Assembly (NCBI RefSeq): GCF_001625305.1
Contig: NW_017804265.1
Location: 1,367,163-1,431,162, forward strand
Direction of reading: 5' to 3'
Origin: Branchiostoma belcheri
Lineage: Eukaryota; Chordata; Leptocardii; Amphioxiformes; Branchiostomatidae
Length of the DNA stretch: 64,000 nucleotides
In this document: piece by piece, positions 21,801-32,583 of the stretch
Layout: every line of letters starts with the position of its first letter
Position numbering within the stretch: position 1 is the first letter of the stretch
Position numbers and translations under genes: made by a program
Notes under the pieces: model-generated
What the model was told of the DNA's origin: nothing
The model's input: the letters and a program-made list of their open reading frames with translations, nothing else
The model's database searches: none

Positions 21801-24800
21801 TAACATAGGGCTGTCGTAACATAGGGCTGTCGTAACATAGGGCCGACCCTGTTTATTCGGCAGATGAGAGTAGACATCCAGGTTATAAGATATCCCCAAA
21901 ACATTTACTCAAGCAACTGGATATGATTTTGGAAGAACAAGAACAGAGACAGGAATAGAGACATCAGAAATACAATGTTACCTGCACAGCTCCAATTTTA
22001 CCTGCACTAACCTGCATACACAGGTAGGATTTCTAGCTCTGGTTATCAGTACCTAAACATATTTTATTCCTCCTGCTATAGAGAGGTTGGCCTTCGATGA
22101 CCCAGAGCTCCAACATGAAGACCTAAGCTTTCTGTCCAGGGACGAGCGTTACACCTTAGGGTTGAAGAAAACTATCCGCTTCCTTAACAAATGTTGGGAT
22201 CTGGACATCACCGGCATTCAAGATGTCAACACCTACAGGAGGTAGGTACAATGATTGTACAACAACAACTTTGAAGACCTTTAAGTTATATACCTCCATG
22301 AAATATTTAGAATTGTAATGGTGGTTGTGTCCTCACTGACTCACTGTCCGGTTTATGTCCTGTTGTCATAATCCATGGTGTCTTTTCTAACAACACCAGT
22401 TGTCAAGGAAGTCATGTAGCCAAAAAAAAAACTGTCAAGACACAGAGCATGTCCAGATGTAGATGTGAATTGTGATTCCTGATTTTCTTCCTCTGGGACA
22501 GGCTAAACCCAACCATATCCATTACAACCTGACTTAAAGGCCATGCTGAAACACAGACACACACACGGACACACACAGACATACCAAAAACAATACCAAA
22601 ACATTTATTATCCCAAAAATGGTGTATCTAATAATATAATTGATATGAACAAGATTTGAATCAGTTTTAAATAGGCTGGAGAGAACCCTATAGCTAGAAG
22701 ACAACACCTTAGTTTCTTAAATTATCTCATCTTGCTCTTCTTCTGTGAAAACAGGGCAGTGTTCAGAGGTATGCTGGAGCCGTTAAGTGTTCACTACGGC
22801 ATGTTCCTGCCCACCTTACTGAGCCAGGCTACAGAAGCACAGCAGGACAAGTGGTTCTCCCAGGCCCTGAACTATGCCATCATAGGAACCTATGCACAGA
22901 CAGAGATGGGACATGGTAGGTGTTCTTCAATATAGAAAAAACATTCAGGTAACACTGATTTAAGGATGACATCCACGCACGCATTGATTTTTGCAATTAT
23001 TAAAAAAAAATCACCTCCTCTGAGGCTCTGGCCTGGGTACCATCTTCCATATTCCCTATACCTGTGGTTAAGTAGCAATTTTTTGGCTAAAATTTTTATT
23101 TTTTTTTAGTGTGCAGTGTGCACTAGTTTGGGGGTCTTATTGTCATTCTTAGAATTAAGTCAGTGTGACTGTATTGACAGTGTGAAAGTTTACAACTTGT
23201 GACATTTGTACTGTATTTTTTCTGTACCCAGAAATTTCTGTGAAGCTGAGAATATTCTACAGTATTGGTGAATTTGTGGCAATCTTTGCATCAAGTATTC
23301 TTTGAGAAATTGTCTTACTAGAGGCATTTTAACTTCTTTCAAGACAGACAAAACAACATAGCAACACTATATACATGTATGATATAATTAAGATACCAGT
23401 ATCTATCATATTTTTTTTCATAGGCACATTTCTACGTGGTCTTGAGACAACAGCTACTTACGACCCTAAGACAGAGGAGTTTGTACTACACAGCCCGACA
23501 CTGAGCTCTGCCAAGTGGTGGCCTGGGGGGTGTGAGTTTCTGTTTGTTTTGTAGCAGGATATTTTGATACTGGGACATGGGTCAAAGCTGATGTGTTACA
23601 CTTATGGGACTTTATACCTGATAACAGGACAGATACAGACAAATCAGATGGGAGATAGAAAAGATTATGAAGTATACGCCTTTCAATTTTTCATTTTTCA
23701 ACTCTTTCCAAAGTTAATTTCATCTGGGTGGTAAAACAAAGGATATTGGGGTTTTTCTTTTTACACAATCGGTTATGTTTGGATGTCTATGATCAGACAC
23801 CTTCATCAGAGCTTCTGACTGGAGTACCACTTACATCGGGTACACAAAGCGGCAAGCAACAGCACTCCAGTCAGAAGCTCTGAGGAAGGTGTCTGATAGA
23901 CATCGAAATGTAAGCAAGGTAAGAGCCTTTACCAGCTGTGTAAGAAAAAATCCCAATATCCTATGGTCTACCAACCTGATGAAATTATTTTTGGTTCCAT
24001 GATTGTTGTTTTCAGTGGGGAAATCGTCTAACCATGCCTTGGTGCTGGCCCAGCTGTATACCCAGGGCCAGTGTTACGGCATGCACCCCTTCATCGTGCA
24101 GCTCAGAAGCACAGAGGATCATACACCCCTGCCAGGTACATCTTTCAAAATTCTCAGTTTTTCTTTCCCTAAGACCACATAAAAAATAAATGGAAACTAG
24201 AAACTTACATTTGCAAAGGAAATGCATAATCGCTACCTTCTCATATGGTCTGCTCTGTTAATTCTTACTCAAACACATTCATGTACATGTATGTGACAGG
24301 AGTCTAAATCCCTTCTGCTATAAAATTGCAACATGATGTAACCCAACACTAGTCACCATGGAGACAGATGTCTGGTTCAGGTCATTGACCTTTTTTGTTT
24401 AGAGAAGAAGAAGAGGAAGAAGAAGAAGAAGAAACAGATCAAAAACAATATGTTTACCTTCTCCAAAGGTAGACATAAACTGTAACTTGAATTTCATTGT
24501 TTTAGAGTCATCATCATATTGTTTCAATGTTTTCCAGGTATCACAATTGGTGACATTGGGCCAAAGTTTGGATTTGATGAAGTAGACAACGGCTTCCTCA
24601 TGATGGACCATGTGAGGATCCCCAGGGAGAACATGCTCATGAAGCATTCTCAGGTGACTTGTGATTGGCTGTTGCCATTTGTTCATGACCTGATCATGTG
24701 ACGATCATGTGATGATCAATTGCTTAGAGAGTTTTTTTCAGAAAACAATGCCTTATCTTGTAGGATGCAGTAATAAACAAGTACACATGTATTAAATGAT

Positions 24801-27800
24801 CAGATATACCTGAAATACGCTAAATGACAGCCACTTTGATACTAAAAAGTCAGTAAATCAAGCAAATGTCCTAGGAGAAATTTGTAATGTTTGAATCAGA
24901 CTGCCAGCAGGCCTATCTCCAAAAGCCCAGCTTCTCTGTGTTGTTTGTTTGCTTGTTTGTTTGTTTTTTGGCAGAGAAATCTGGCTCAGGCAGTGAGAAA
25001 ACATCATGATCTTTTACAACATCTGCCTAGACCATATTATGCATGTAGCTGGCCCCTTGCTTTTCTTCCTTTTTTTCTTTCCTTTTTTTTCCATGTAAAA
25101 TACAAATGTAACATTTTCTGTACTAAAATCGCAGGTTTTACCCGACGGAACGTATGTCAAACCTCGTAACAGCAAGCTGGCCTACGGTACCATGATGCTG
25201 GTGCGTTCGTACATTGTTTCTGACGCTGCCCAGTCCCTGTGTCGAGCCTGCACTGTCGCTGTACGCTACAGCTGTGTCAGGAGACAGTCAGAGATTAAAC
25301 CAGGGTCAGTCACATTTTATACTTCACTCCAGTATTCAGGAAAGGGAAACATATCATAAAGTCTGTCGACTTTGTTTCATGCTCTGCTATATTTAGGTGG
25401 CTCCTGTTTCCTGCTCTGCATATGCATTTGCTTGAAAATGTTACCTTTCTAGTCTACAATATGTTTTTCAGAGAGCCAGGGCCCAAGATCCTAGACTACC
25501 AAATGCCTCAATCCATTTTCTGTAGTTTTCCAGTGATTATTGTAACCAAAATAACTGTATAATGTACCTATACCTCCATGACTGTGTCTGTATCTGTATA
25601 GCTGGTATAACTGCCCTTCGACGCAACACACCAGCTTCGCAGGCACATGGCGTGGCGACAGCTGGCTACATCGCCCCAAACAACTTGTTACACCTAACCC
25701 TTGGACATCAACTCTCAATTTTGTTTAAAGCTATCTAATGATAATGCCCCTACTGCACTTGGTAACAGCAAGTCTGCAATAGTTCTAGGAAAGAATGAGT
25801 TTTTGAACACCTTAATCCTTTGTTGACAACTCTGGTACTTAAAGGCATGGCTATTTCTTGTTCAAATGTGTTCTACAGGGCACCAGAGCCCCAGGTTCTG
25901 GACTACCAGACCCAGCAGTACAAGTTGTTCCCACTGCTGTCTGCTGCCTACGCCTTCTACTTTGCCAGTCACTACATGATGGACACATACTTCCAACTGT
26001 CAGGAAACATCAGCCAGGGAGACCTCTCACAGCTGCCTGAGGTCTGTGTCTAAGACTTCTTATTTATTCTAGACAGTGCTGTTGCAAGAATTCCACCCTA
26101 ACAGTGGATGAGTATACAAACCCCCTCCAAGAAACTTCTATAATCATACAAGTTCTTGTCACGTCAGTGGGATCAAATGTCTAAGTAGTTAGGATAGCAG
26201 ATACAAATGTATGAGATTGAGAGGTCACTTTCTTTGATTCTTTGAAATTCTGACTAGATATGTCATTTAAAAAGGCACTTTACACAATTTCCACACTTCA
26301 CACAGATGTTAAGTAGGTAACTGACACTAATTGGGAGTGGAAGGAGAGAGATGGGATCCCATCTTCCAATACTGTGCCCTAGACACAGTGGACTAACAAC
26401 CCACTGTCTCTATGGCTTTAAAAAGGCTATGGGGCCACCTTTACCTTTTACCTTTGCCCACATTGCTTAGAAATTGAGAAGGGTCGTCACAAAAACATAC
26501 CAGCCAAACAGAGAATGTGTCCTGCCTGCAAAGACAAAGTTGAAGATGAATACCATTTCTTGACCATATGTCTTTGCAATAACAAAGGAAAAGACTGAGT
26601 AGTGATGTCATGTAAGAACAAAACCTTTACATTATTTTACCTTTGCCCCAGATCCATGCGTTGTCCGCTGGTCTGAAGGCCTTCACCACAGCCGTGATGT
26701 CATCAGGGATCGACACCTGCAGGATGGCCTGCGGGGGACACGGGTACTCACACGCCAGCGGTCTGCCACTGCTGTTTGCCAACGCCACGCCTGCCTGCAC
26801 GTACGAAGGGGAAAACACTGTCATGTTCCTGCAGACGGCCAGGTGAGGTATCATACCAAAGTTGTAGGGTACTCACATGCAGGATGGCCTGCGGGGGACA
26901 CGGGTACTCACACGCCAGTGGTCTCCCACTGCTGTTTGGCAATGCCATGGCTGCCTGCACGTACGAAACACTGTCATGTTCCTGCAGACAGCCAGGTGAG
27001 GTATCATACCATAGTTGCAGGGCAATAAGTTTGCCTATGCCACAGCTGCCTACACAAACTTGCATACTACAAGGAGAGGTATCATACCAAAGTTGTAGAG
27101 AGTCATCCACTCCCAATGTCATGTCTGATTTTACAAATAGAAATTATTTAACTTGTAATTCCTGCTGCAGATATCTGGTCAAGTGCTACGGGGCTTCAAA
27201 GACAAACGAGAAGCTTTCCGGCACAGTGGCCTACCTGTCGCGGGTCCAGACAGCTGCAGTTTCAGGGAAAGGCGCCAGGGATCTTCTGGACTTGGAGGAG
27301 CTAGTGGGGGCCTACCAACACCGAGCTGCAAGGTAAGGATACATTGGATACAGAAACGTTTTAATGATTTTTAGCCAGATGAATAAAAGAACTACAGGTA
27401 TAAAAGATTATTTCTGTATATTACTAGGTTTTTCATTTGAAATGTTGGTACAGAAGTGTAAAACATGTGACATATCTTTCTAACTATGGAGCCTTTATTT
27501 TGTTAGGGATGGACTTTTGGTGACATCATGATTCTAGACTTATTTTGGAACGTAATAGAGATCACAAAATACATTGTGCATTGTTTGGAAAAAATCTGTC
27601 TAGCTTGTAGACCTTGCAACATACCATTGGATACAAAGTCAGCATCATTGATGTTTTGTATTGTCTATCTATCACCAACATGTAGGCTTGTAGGCATGGC
27701 AGCCAATCAGCTACAAGCACACACAAAGGCTGGGAAATCACCTGAAGACGCCTGGAACAGCTGCTCAGTACAGCTGGTAAAGTGTGCACAGGTGAGGCCA

Positions 27801-29537
27801 TTCTTGAAATTCTTCTTATGGTGAATAAGACAGAAGCAAGAAACATGTAATACAGATAGGTAGAGACATCCAAGGTTATCATAATATACTATAAAAGAAA
27901 TCCACGCACAATTGACCTATCCTGACTGTCCATCACAATTAGCAGTTAAACCAATGAGAGAATGGCAAATGACAGTTCTAACCAATGAGAGAATGACTAC
28001 GTGTTGGTCATCTCATGTACATTTCTACTTTTTGATGGAGGCAGGATGTCCAGTTTTGGGTTCAGTCTATTACCTTTTTATATCATAGTAGATTGTGTGA
28101 ACATTGCTAAGTTGTACTAAACTTGACTATGGATAAATATTGTCCTGTCCTAGGCCCACTGCCATTTCTTTGTTGTGCGTAACTTTGTGGACACAGTCCG
28201 GACGGCAGATGTGGACCCTGCTTCCCGTGCTGTTCTGACCACCCTGTGTCAGCTGTACGCTATCCATGGCATCATACAAAACTCTGGAGACTTCCTAGAG
28301 GTAAGGATCACAGAGTGGAACTCGCTGTCACCAAGTACAGTAGGGTCATTATCATTAGATAGCTTTAAATAATGTTTAGAGTTAGATGTTCAAGGGTTAG
28401 GTGTAACAAGTCGATTGGTGTAATGCAGCCAGCTGCCACCACGCCGCGTGCCTGCGAAGCTGGTGTGTTGTGCAGAAGGGCGGTTATACCGGCTATACAG
28501 AATCTGATACAGATACAGAATGAGTATGCATTAACAGCTGCCTATGTGGCAAGATACCAATATTAACTTGCATCTAGATGGAATAAGGCCAAAAAAAGCT
28601 GAGTTGTAAATGCCATCAGTCAGGCTGTTTAACATATACAAGTCTCGATCTGTCTGCTACTAATACAATGTATATGGTGTACTAAATAAAGTTCAGAACT
28701 CAAGGTCCAAAACTTAGATTAGTACATGCACAGTTTTAGATTAGCATTAGGATATAGGTTATGTCTTTTCAAGGAAAGAATGCTAAAACTCTGACTTGTT
28801 CTTGTCAGTAGATAGACTAAAATCACAGCAAACTTTAGATGTATTTAAATGAGATGACTTTTATATATAATCTCACTGAATATCATCCAGATACATTTTG
28901 TACATGTAAATCAAGTTTCTATGGCAAAAGTGGTAAAGCTGCATTTTTTTCTTGTACCTTTGAGGACACCTACTTGACAGGACAGGAACTGCAGCAGGTG
29001 AACTCCCACCTTGCCTCGCTGCTCGCCAAAGTGCGGCCGGATGCGGTGGCTCTGGTGGACGCGTTCGACATCCCTGATGAGATCCTACAGTCGGTACTGG
29101 GGCGATATGACGGGAACGTGTACGAGAATCTGTACGAATGGGCAAAGAAATCCCCCCTCAACAAGTCACAGGTACTTGAATGAAAGCTCATCTGCTGGTC
29201 GAATCCATAGGTGTAAAGATCAAGCTTTGTTTCAACACAAGAAAGGGACTCACCTTAAATTTTCGGTCGATCTCATCAACCTTCGTCAGATGTGTGATGC
29301 ACTGTACTTCTAAATCAGAAACTCATTCAAACTGAGACAAAGCTGGTTGCTACAATTACTAGTAACTGCATGTACTACAATACTGCTAGTTTTGAACCAA
29401 GTGTAGTTGTAATACCTACATGTAGTACAAACTGTTGGAAGTCTTTGTAACATTTGTGCTCTGTTTCCGTCCAGGTGCATGAGTCGTATCACAAGTACCT
29501 GCGGCCATTCCTGCAGCAGAACAGGGCCAAGCTGTAG
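18868..29537 (+). CDS. ACOX1: Peroxisomal acyl-CoA oxidase 1
   Basis: Catalyses FAD-dependent desaturation of acyl-CoA to trans-2-enoyl-CoA, releasing H2O2: the first step of peroxisomal beta-oxidation. Fourteen coding exons: 18868-19000, 22082-22241, 22755-22915, 23424-23531, 24016-24135, 24538-24653, 25135-25304, 25879-26041, 26652-26842, 27171-27332, 27686-27791, 28154-28300, 28965-29171, 29475-29537. All have GT/AG borders and matching phases, totalling 2007 nt (668 aa). Starting at the second in-frame ATG (18892, MNPDL) gives 660 aa, the length of the mammalian enzyme, so that start is equally likely. The FAD/acyl-CoA regions [19 protein letters not shown] and WWPGG are present. The catalytic Glu in YEGENTV falls at residue 421 in the 660-aa numbering, as in rat ACOX. 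The C-terminus AKL is a type-1 peroxisomal targeting signal. The residues around 70-85 are the least mammal-like part. Confidence 0.95.
19913..20145 (+). repeat. 15-bp minisatellite CCTATGTTACGACAG, ~15 copies
   Basis: Nearly identical 15-base units run head to tail; two units have gacagacc in place of gacagccc. Because 15 is a multiple of three, all three plus frames stay open and yield repeated peptide ORFs that are not genes. Three inverted copies are at 21795-21842. Confidence 0.95.
20265..20917. repeat. 650-bp duplicated segment, copy 1 (runs into gap)
   Basis: Nearly the same sequence is found at 21107-21746, with scattered substitutions and small indels, from 'cagtgtttccgccagactg' to 'gattaacgtatgc'. 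Copy 1 stops exactly at the N run. It may be a real tandem duplication inside the element or two haplotypes placed side by side. Confidence 0.85.
20918..20937. other. Assembly gap (20 N)
   Basis: A run of 20 N. Its size is probably nominal. The sequence to its right (20938-21100) has no link to the surrounding repeat. Confidence 0.99.
20938..21100 (+). pseudogene. Orphan acidic exon fragment
   Basis: An open frame from the gap reads a very acidic Asp/Glu stretch, then [18 protein letters not shown] and CSTCVEQNG, ending at a good donor (aatggg|tgagat or aatg|ggtgag). It looks like a real coding exon but does not belong to ACOX1. I do not recognise the protein. It may be captured by the element, or a piece misplaced beside the gap. 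Confidence 0.4.
21107..21746. repeat. 650-bp duplicated segment, copy 2
   Basis: Second copy of the segment at 20265. It continues past the point where copy 1 meets the gap, into the inverted 15-mers and the right terminal repeat, so this copy shows the intact element end. Confidence 0.85.
21795..21842 (-). repeat. Three inverted copies of the 15-bp minisatellite
   Basis: Three units of ctgtcgtaacatagg, the complement of the left array at 19913-20145, sit just inside the right terminal inverted repeat. Confidence 0.9.
23755..23990. repeat. Foldback repeat in ACOX1 intron 4
   Basis: 'agacaccttcatcagagcttctgactgga' is matched in inverted form by 'cagtcagaagctctgaggaaggtgtct' about 50 bases on. 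The outer parts ('tttttacacaatcggtta' and 'agctgtgtaagaaaaaat') also pair loosely. It ends with 'accaacctgatgaaa', a tail also seen after the foldback at 7556. Confidence 0.65.
24201..24476. mobile_element. MITE family A, copy 1 (ACOX1 intron 5)
   Basis: Member of a ~240-bp family found about ten times here. Landmarks in order are ttgcaaag, 'ggtctgctctgttaattc', 'aggagtctaaatcc', 'aaaattgcaacatgatgta', 'caggtcattgacctttt', a gaagaagaag tract, and an end reading gaaggtaaacat that is complementary to atgtttacctt at the start. The inverted ends suggest a DNA-transposon MITE. Confidence 0.75.
25472..25510 (+). pseudogene. Relic duplicate of ACOX1 exon 8 start
   Basis: After an acceptor-like ttttcag, this block codes [11 protein letters not shown] in the phase needed after exon 7. 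It matches the start of genuine exon 8 ([11 protein letters not shown] at 25879), then homology stops and a LINE fragment begins. Using it would lead to a stop after ~25 codons, so it is a relic or poison exon. Confidence 0.7.
25540..25815 (-). mobile_element. LINE 3' end, copy 1 (minus, ACOX1 intron 7)
   Basis: On the minus strand this reads a fragment of the C-terminus of a non-LTR reverse transcriptase (SLDSFK-type motif near 25735) followed by a 3' UTR ending in short ctatacagatacag repeats. The same family recurs at 28306, 35500, 46140, 46561 and 51735. All are 5'-truncated, as expected for CR1-like LINEs. Confidence 0.7.
26330..26450. repeat. SINE-like repeat fragment (ACOX1 intron 8)
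   Basis: It contains 'tgccctagacacagtgga', complementary to 'actgtgtctagggca' at 49665. It belongs with the copies at 37220 and 49640. Short and degenerate. Confidence 0.45.
26455..26600 (+). mobile_element. LINE reverse-transcriptase C-terminal fragment
   Basis: A plus-strand frame reads [17 protein letters not shown] followed by [16 protein letters not shown]. This is the typical C-terminal Cys/His region of non-LTR retrotransposon ORF2 (CxxC...VEDExHFL). It is an isolated fragment between ACOX1 exons 8 and 9. Confidence 0.65.
26878..27100 (+). pseudogene. Relic tandem copies of ACOX1 exon 9 tail
   Basis: 26878-27022 repeats the last ~120 bases of exon 9, its donor and the start of the intron (unit length ~158) with few changes. 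A 7-base deletion removes part of the EGEN codons, so it cannot replace the exon. A third, much more worn copy lies at about 27033-27100. The real exon 9 (26652-26842) joins exon 10 in phase. Confidence 0.85.
28306..28531 (+). mobile_element. LINE 3' end, copy 2 (ACOX1 intron 12)
   Basis: Starts with [19 protein letters not shown], a typical reverse-transcriptase C-terminal tail, five bases after the exon 12 donor. It continues with the family 3' UTR and ends in acagatacag-type repeats. Confidence 0.75.
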
Positions 29538-29622
29538 GCCATCTTTCTGCTGTCCATGGTGCTGAAATGCCATCTAGCAGTTGATGTGAGAACTGCAGTT
29601 TCAAGTTAAAGCCAGATGTCTA

Positions 29623-29711
29623 TAGCCTGGGTACCATCCTGGTTAGTTTACGTCCGCTCCCACAGTCGCTGTAGGAGCGGACGTAAACTAACCAGGATGG
29701 TACCCAGGCTA
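29623..29711. repeat. Perfect 38-bp inverted repeat in ACOX1 3' UTR
   Basis: Arms 29623-29660 and 29674-29711 (tagcctgggtaccatcctgg...) are exact reverse complements around a 13-base loop. The ends are TA, which could be a mariner-type target. A related single arm ('gcctgggtaccatc') occurs at about 23032. In RNA this would fold into a long hairpin 86 bases after the stop codon. Confidence 0.9.
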
Positions 29712-30118
29712 AGATGCTACTCTACAAGCAAAGGAAAAAATCACAGACATTACTACCCCTGATCAACGAAAACCTCTGCTTGGATTTTATGCAACACGAA
29801 AGAATTGAGATACGACCATGGTATTTTTAATGATTAAAACAAAAGAGGAGAAACTATGTTCAACTTGATTGAGTTTGGAGTATTACAACTGAAGCAGGAT
29901 CTTGCCAGCATCTACATTTTGAATTTTTCTGGAATCTTGTTGCTATAAGAACAAGTCTATCTGTTTAGATTACTCTACCAGTACCTCAATAGATAGAATG
30001 GTTGCATCTATAAAATATTGAACAAAATTAATATTAGGTTAAATCAGGCTGAGAGAAGAGCATGGGTTTGTTGAAATGATGGAAAAGAATGGAGTGTAAA
30101 TTTTGTTTGCATAGTGTC

Positions 30119-30124
30119 AAATAA
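30119..30124 (+). terminator. Likely ACOX1 poly(A) signal
   Basis: AATAAA about 580 bases after the ACOX1 stop; it is the first good hexamer I noticed on this strand. Confidence 0.5.
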
Positions 30125-31754
30125 AATCCTTATGGGTGTATCTATATTGTTGGAATCAAATCAGTATTGCTATAATATTTCAAAGTACTGTACTCAGTGA
30201 GATACAGTTTTAATTGTATCCATACATCTGGATACATTAAGATGTTTCAGACACCATCTGAATATCCTGCATGTCTAACCTTCACAAAAGTACCAAGTAA
30301 GATATACTAAAATATATAATTCACATGGATAAAAATATAATACTAGTCTTGGATGTTGATATATTATTATGAAGGTAATACCATTCCTGTCAGCAAAGTT
30401 TAAACAAAACTGAAATTGTCAGACTTTTTCTTGTAGTTTTAAATGATGTGAATCAAGAATTATTGAAATTTGACTTTGTTATCATGAAGGGAAATGGCCA
30501 GGGGTAACAGTATAAAGTCTGGTCTCGAGAAATAGATTAGAACAGGAAATACATGTAAGTCTCATACAAACACAACCTTTCAATGCACATTTACCTGGCC
30601 AAGAATGTTGTACATCTCTATAAATAGAGGCCTAATACTGATAGAAAAGTAAATACTAGATACCAAGGCTTGATGAACAGAATGAAACTAAGTATTATTT
30701 CTCAATGGGAAGAAAGTAAATGTTGTTCACTGACGGTCTGCTTGGCAATCTTGAGTGTCTTTTCTTGTCACTGAAGCTACATGTAGTCTTGCTTTTCCCC
30801 GGCTTCCTAATTAGTCTGCCACCCAAAAGCTTGATGGCAACTTCCTCTAAGCCGGGCGGCAGCTCTTTGAGTGCCAGACAAAGAGCTTGTGTTTACAGGC
30901 TAGTGGTAGATTGTGCAGTTTGATACCAATGTTACTGTTGCTGTAACTGTTTTTGTAACTACATGTATAACTGTGTGTTTTCTTACTGTAATGTAACTGT
31001 TGCTGTTACTTTATCTGGGTCCCTTTCTTGCACTGAAATTTTTTTAATGCCAAAAATAAGCCAAACCCCAAACCTCTGCTTGGAAAGTATTCTAGCTCTT
31101 GGATGAGACATGAAAGTCAGAGTACAATTGTACAATGTATGCATGTTTGAGGTGGAGCAAATTAATCACTCTTGTAAGAGCAGGGGTCTATCCCAGTGTG
31201 AGTGGATCAAACCTTACAATCTGGCACTTACAGTCTGGTCTTGCGCAGCAAACTTGTGTTGCACCTTTGACTAAAACTCTTACCTAAACCAATGAACACC
31301 AACAAATGAAAACATTTGAAACGGAAGCGTTGTATTAGCACTTTTTGTGTGTATGGACAATTGCGAATCTCAAACAACAAAATCATATTAATGACATAGG
31401 AAAGGAATTGTACCTTACAAAAGTCCCTTCACCATAGGAATTTGCACTGTTAATTAATGGCCTCCAAAAGGTCTTGCAGCATTCAATACCATTCATCTGG
31501 CCATACTTAGTATACATCCTAACACCCCTCCCTTCTGTACATACATGGTATAGTCCATCTTGATGTTGCTATACAGTTTAGGGTGTCCGAGTTGATTCAA
31601 CATAAAATAATATTAAATACATATCCCTGTCATATACAAATTGTACATTGACGAAATGGGGAATGTACAGGTAAAGTACCTTATTAATTTACACTTATTC
31701 AAGAAGTATCCATAAATGAAACATTTTATCAATCATATTATCCTGCAGTTAAGC

Positions 31755-31835
31755 GATCTGAAAATCATGTGACAGTCATGTGATAATCATGAAGTGATCA
31801 TGTGACAGCCATGTGATTAGCCATGTGACCATCAT
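31755..31835. repeat. catgtga short repeats
   Basis: About seven copies of (t)catgtga(c/t) spaced 9-14 bases, for example 'gatcatgtgacagccatgtg'. A second cluster at 32172-32230 has 'gatcatgtgacgatcatgtg'. Each unit contains a CATGTG E-box-like hexamer. Confidence 0.7.
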
Positions 31836-32171
31836 GATTTGTAGTTTGACAACAGTTCCCTATTTCGATTTTACCACTAGGTTCATCCAAAAAGTGATTT
31901 TTTTTGTACTGTCACATGGGTGAAAACATTAATAATCCACAAAGCAGTCAATACTGTTACTAGGAGTCATTCATTCTTACAAATGCCACATCTGTACAAT
32001 ATTGTTGCAAATATCCTAACAGGAGCCAGAGAGCAGCAGACTATACTTTTATATATAGCAAAATATGCCACGGTTAATACACATCTCACATGCGGAATGT
32101 ACATGCTACATGTATACACTCGGGTAGTACTGTAAAAATATCTAGCCTTTGCATGTGAGCACAATCAAGCA

Positions 32172-32230
32172 TTCATGTGACGATCATGTGACGATCATGT
32201 GGTGATCATGTGGTGATCATGTGAGATACA
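32172..32230. repeat. 11-bp tandem repeat catgtg(a/g)(c/t)gat
   Basis: Five units of 11 bases, near-perfect. Related to the cluster at 31755-31835. Confidence 0.8.
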
Positions 32231-32370
32231 CGATTTTGTCATGTGATGAGGTCATGTTCATTAAAAATCCACAGGAAGAACACATGTAAATAACACTTCA
32301 GTTTTCCAGTCTGTAAGATTTTGTTTTTGTCCTTCCTTTTCCAATATTTTAGATAAGAGTACGTATGTTT

Positions 32371-32583
32371 TCATACAAAGCCAAACTGTTTGGTCTTGAT
32401 TGCTAGAAGGAGTTTCTGCCTCAGGATGACTTTACTGGAGTACAGAGGGATGTACAGGCGCGAGATGCACGTGTTCGCGGTCGGGAGGTGTTGGTCGTCG
32501 GCAGGACGGACCGTGATCGACGGCATGGGCTGGAAACCCTCCTCGCTTGCCGGGAGGTTTGGACTGCCTGTCCAGAAGTAAAC
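32371..32583 (-). other. UBR5 last exon: HECT C-lobe with catalytic Cys
   Basis: Encodes [16 protein letters not shown] to the C-terminal FGFV. The active-site Cys in TANTCISRL (codon 32469-32467) is residue 2732, 31 residues from the end, the same distance as in human UBR5. The stop is TGA at 32373-32371. Confidence 0.95.

Larger units (their letters stand above)
19400..21872. mobile_element. 2.5-kb foldback element in ACOX1 intron 1
   Basis: Perfect 22-bp terminal inverted repeats lie at 19400-19421 and 21851-21872 (core ctctcatctgccgaataaa). Next to the left end are repeats of 'ataaacgtaccccccgga' (19415-19515), then a 15-mer array (19913-20145). Next to the right end are three copies of the same 15-mer in inverted orientation. 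The interior holds two copies of a ~650-bp segment and a 20-N gap. No transposase was seen and no target duplication recognised. The true internal length is uncertain because of the gap. Confidence 0.75.
30130..32370. other. Convergent intergenic region between ACOX1 and UBR5
   Basis: It contains the UBR5 3' UTR on the minus strand, of undefined length, and no further gene that I can support. Two clusters of catgtgac-type repeats are listed separately. Confidence 0.5.

Noticed and set aside
25820-27336. Extra ORFs over ACOX1 exons and their relics
   Set aside because: Alternative-frame shadows and read-through of duplicated exon tails.
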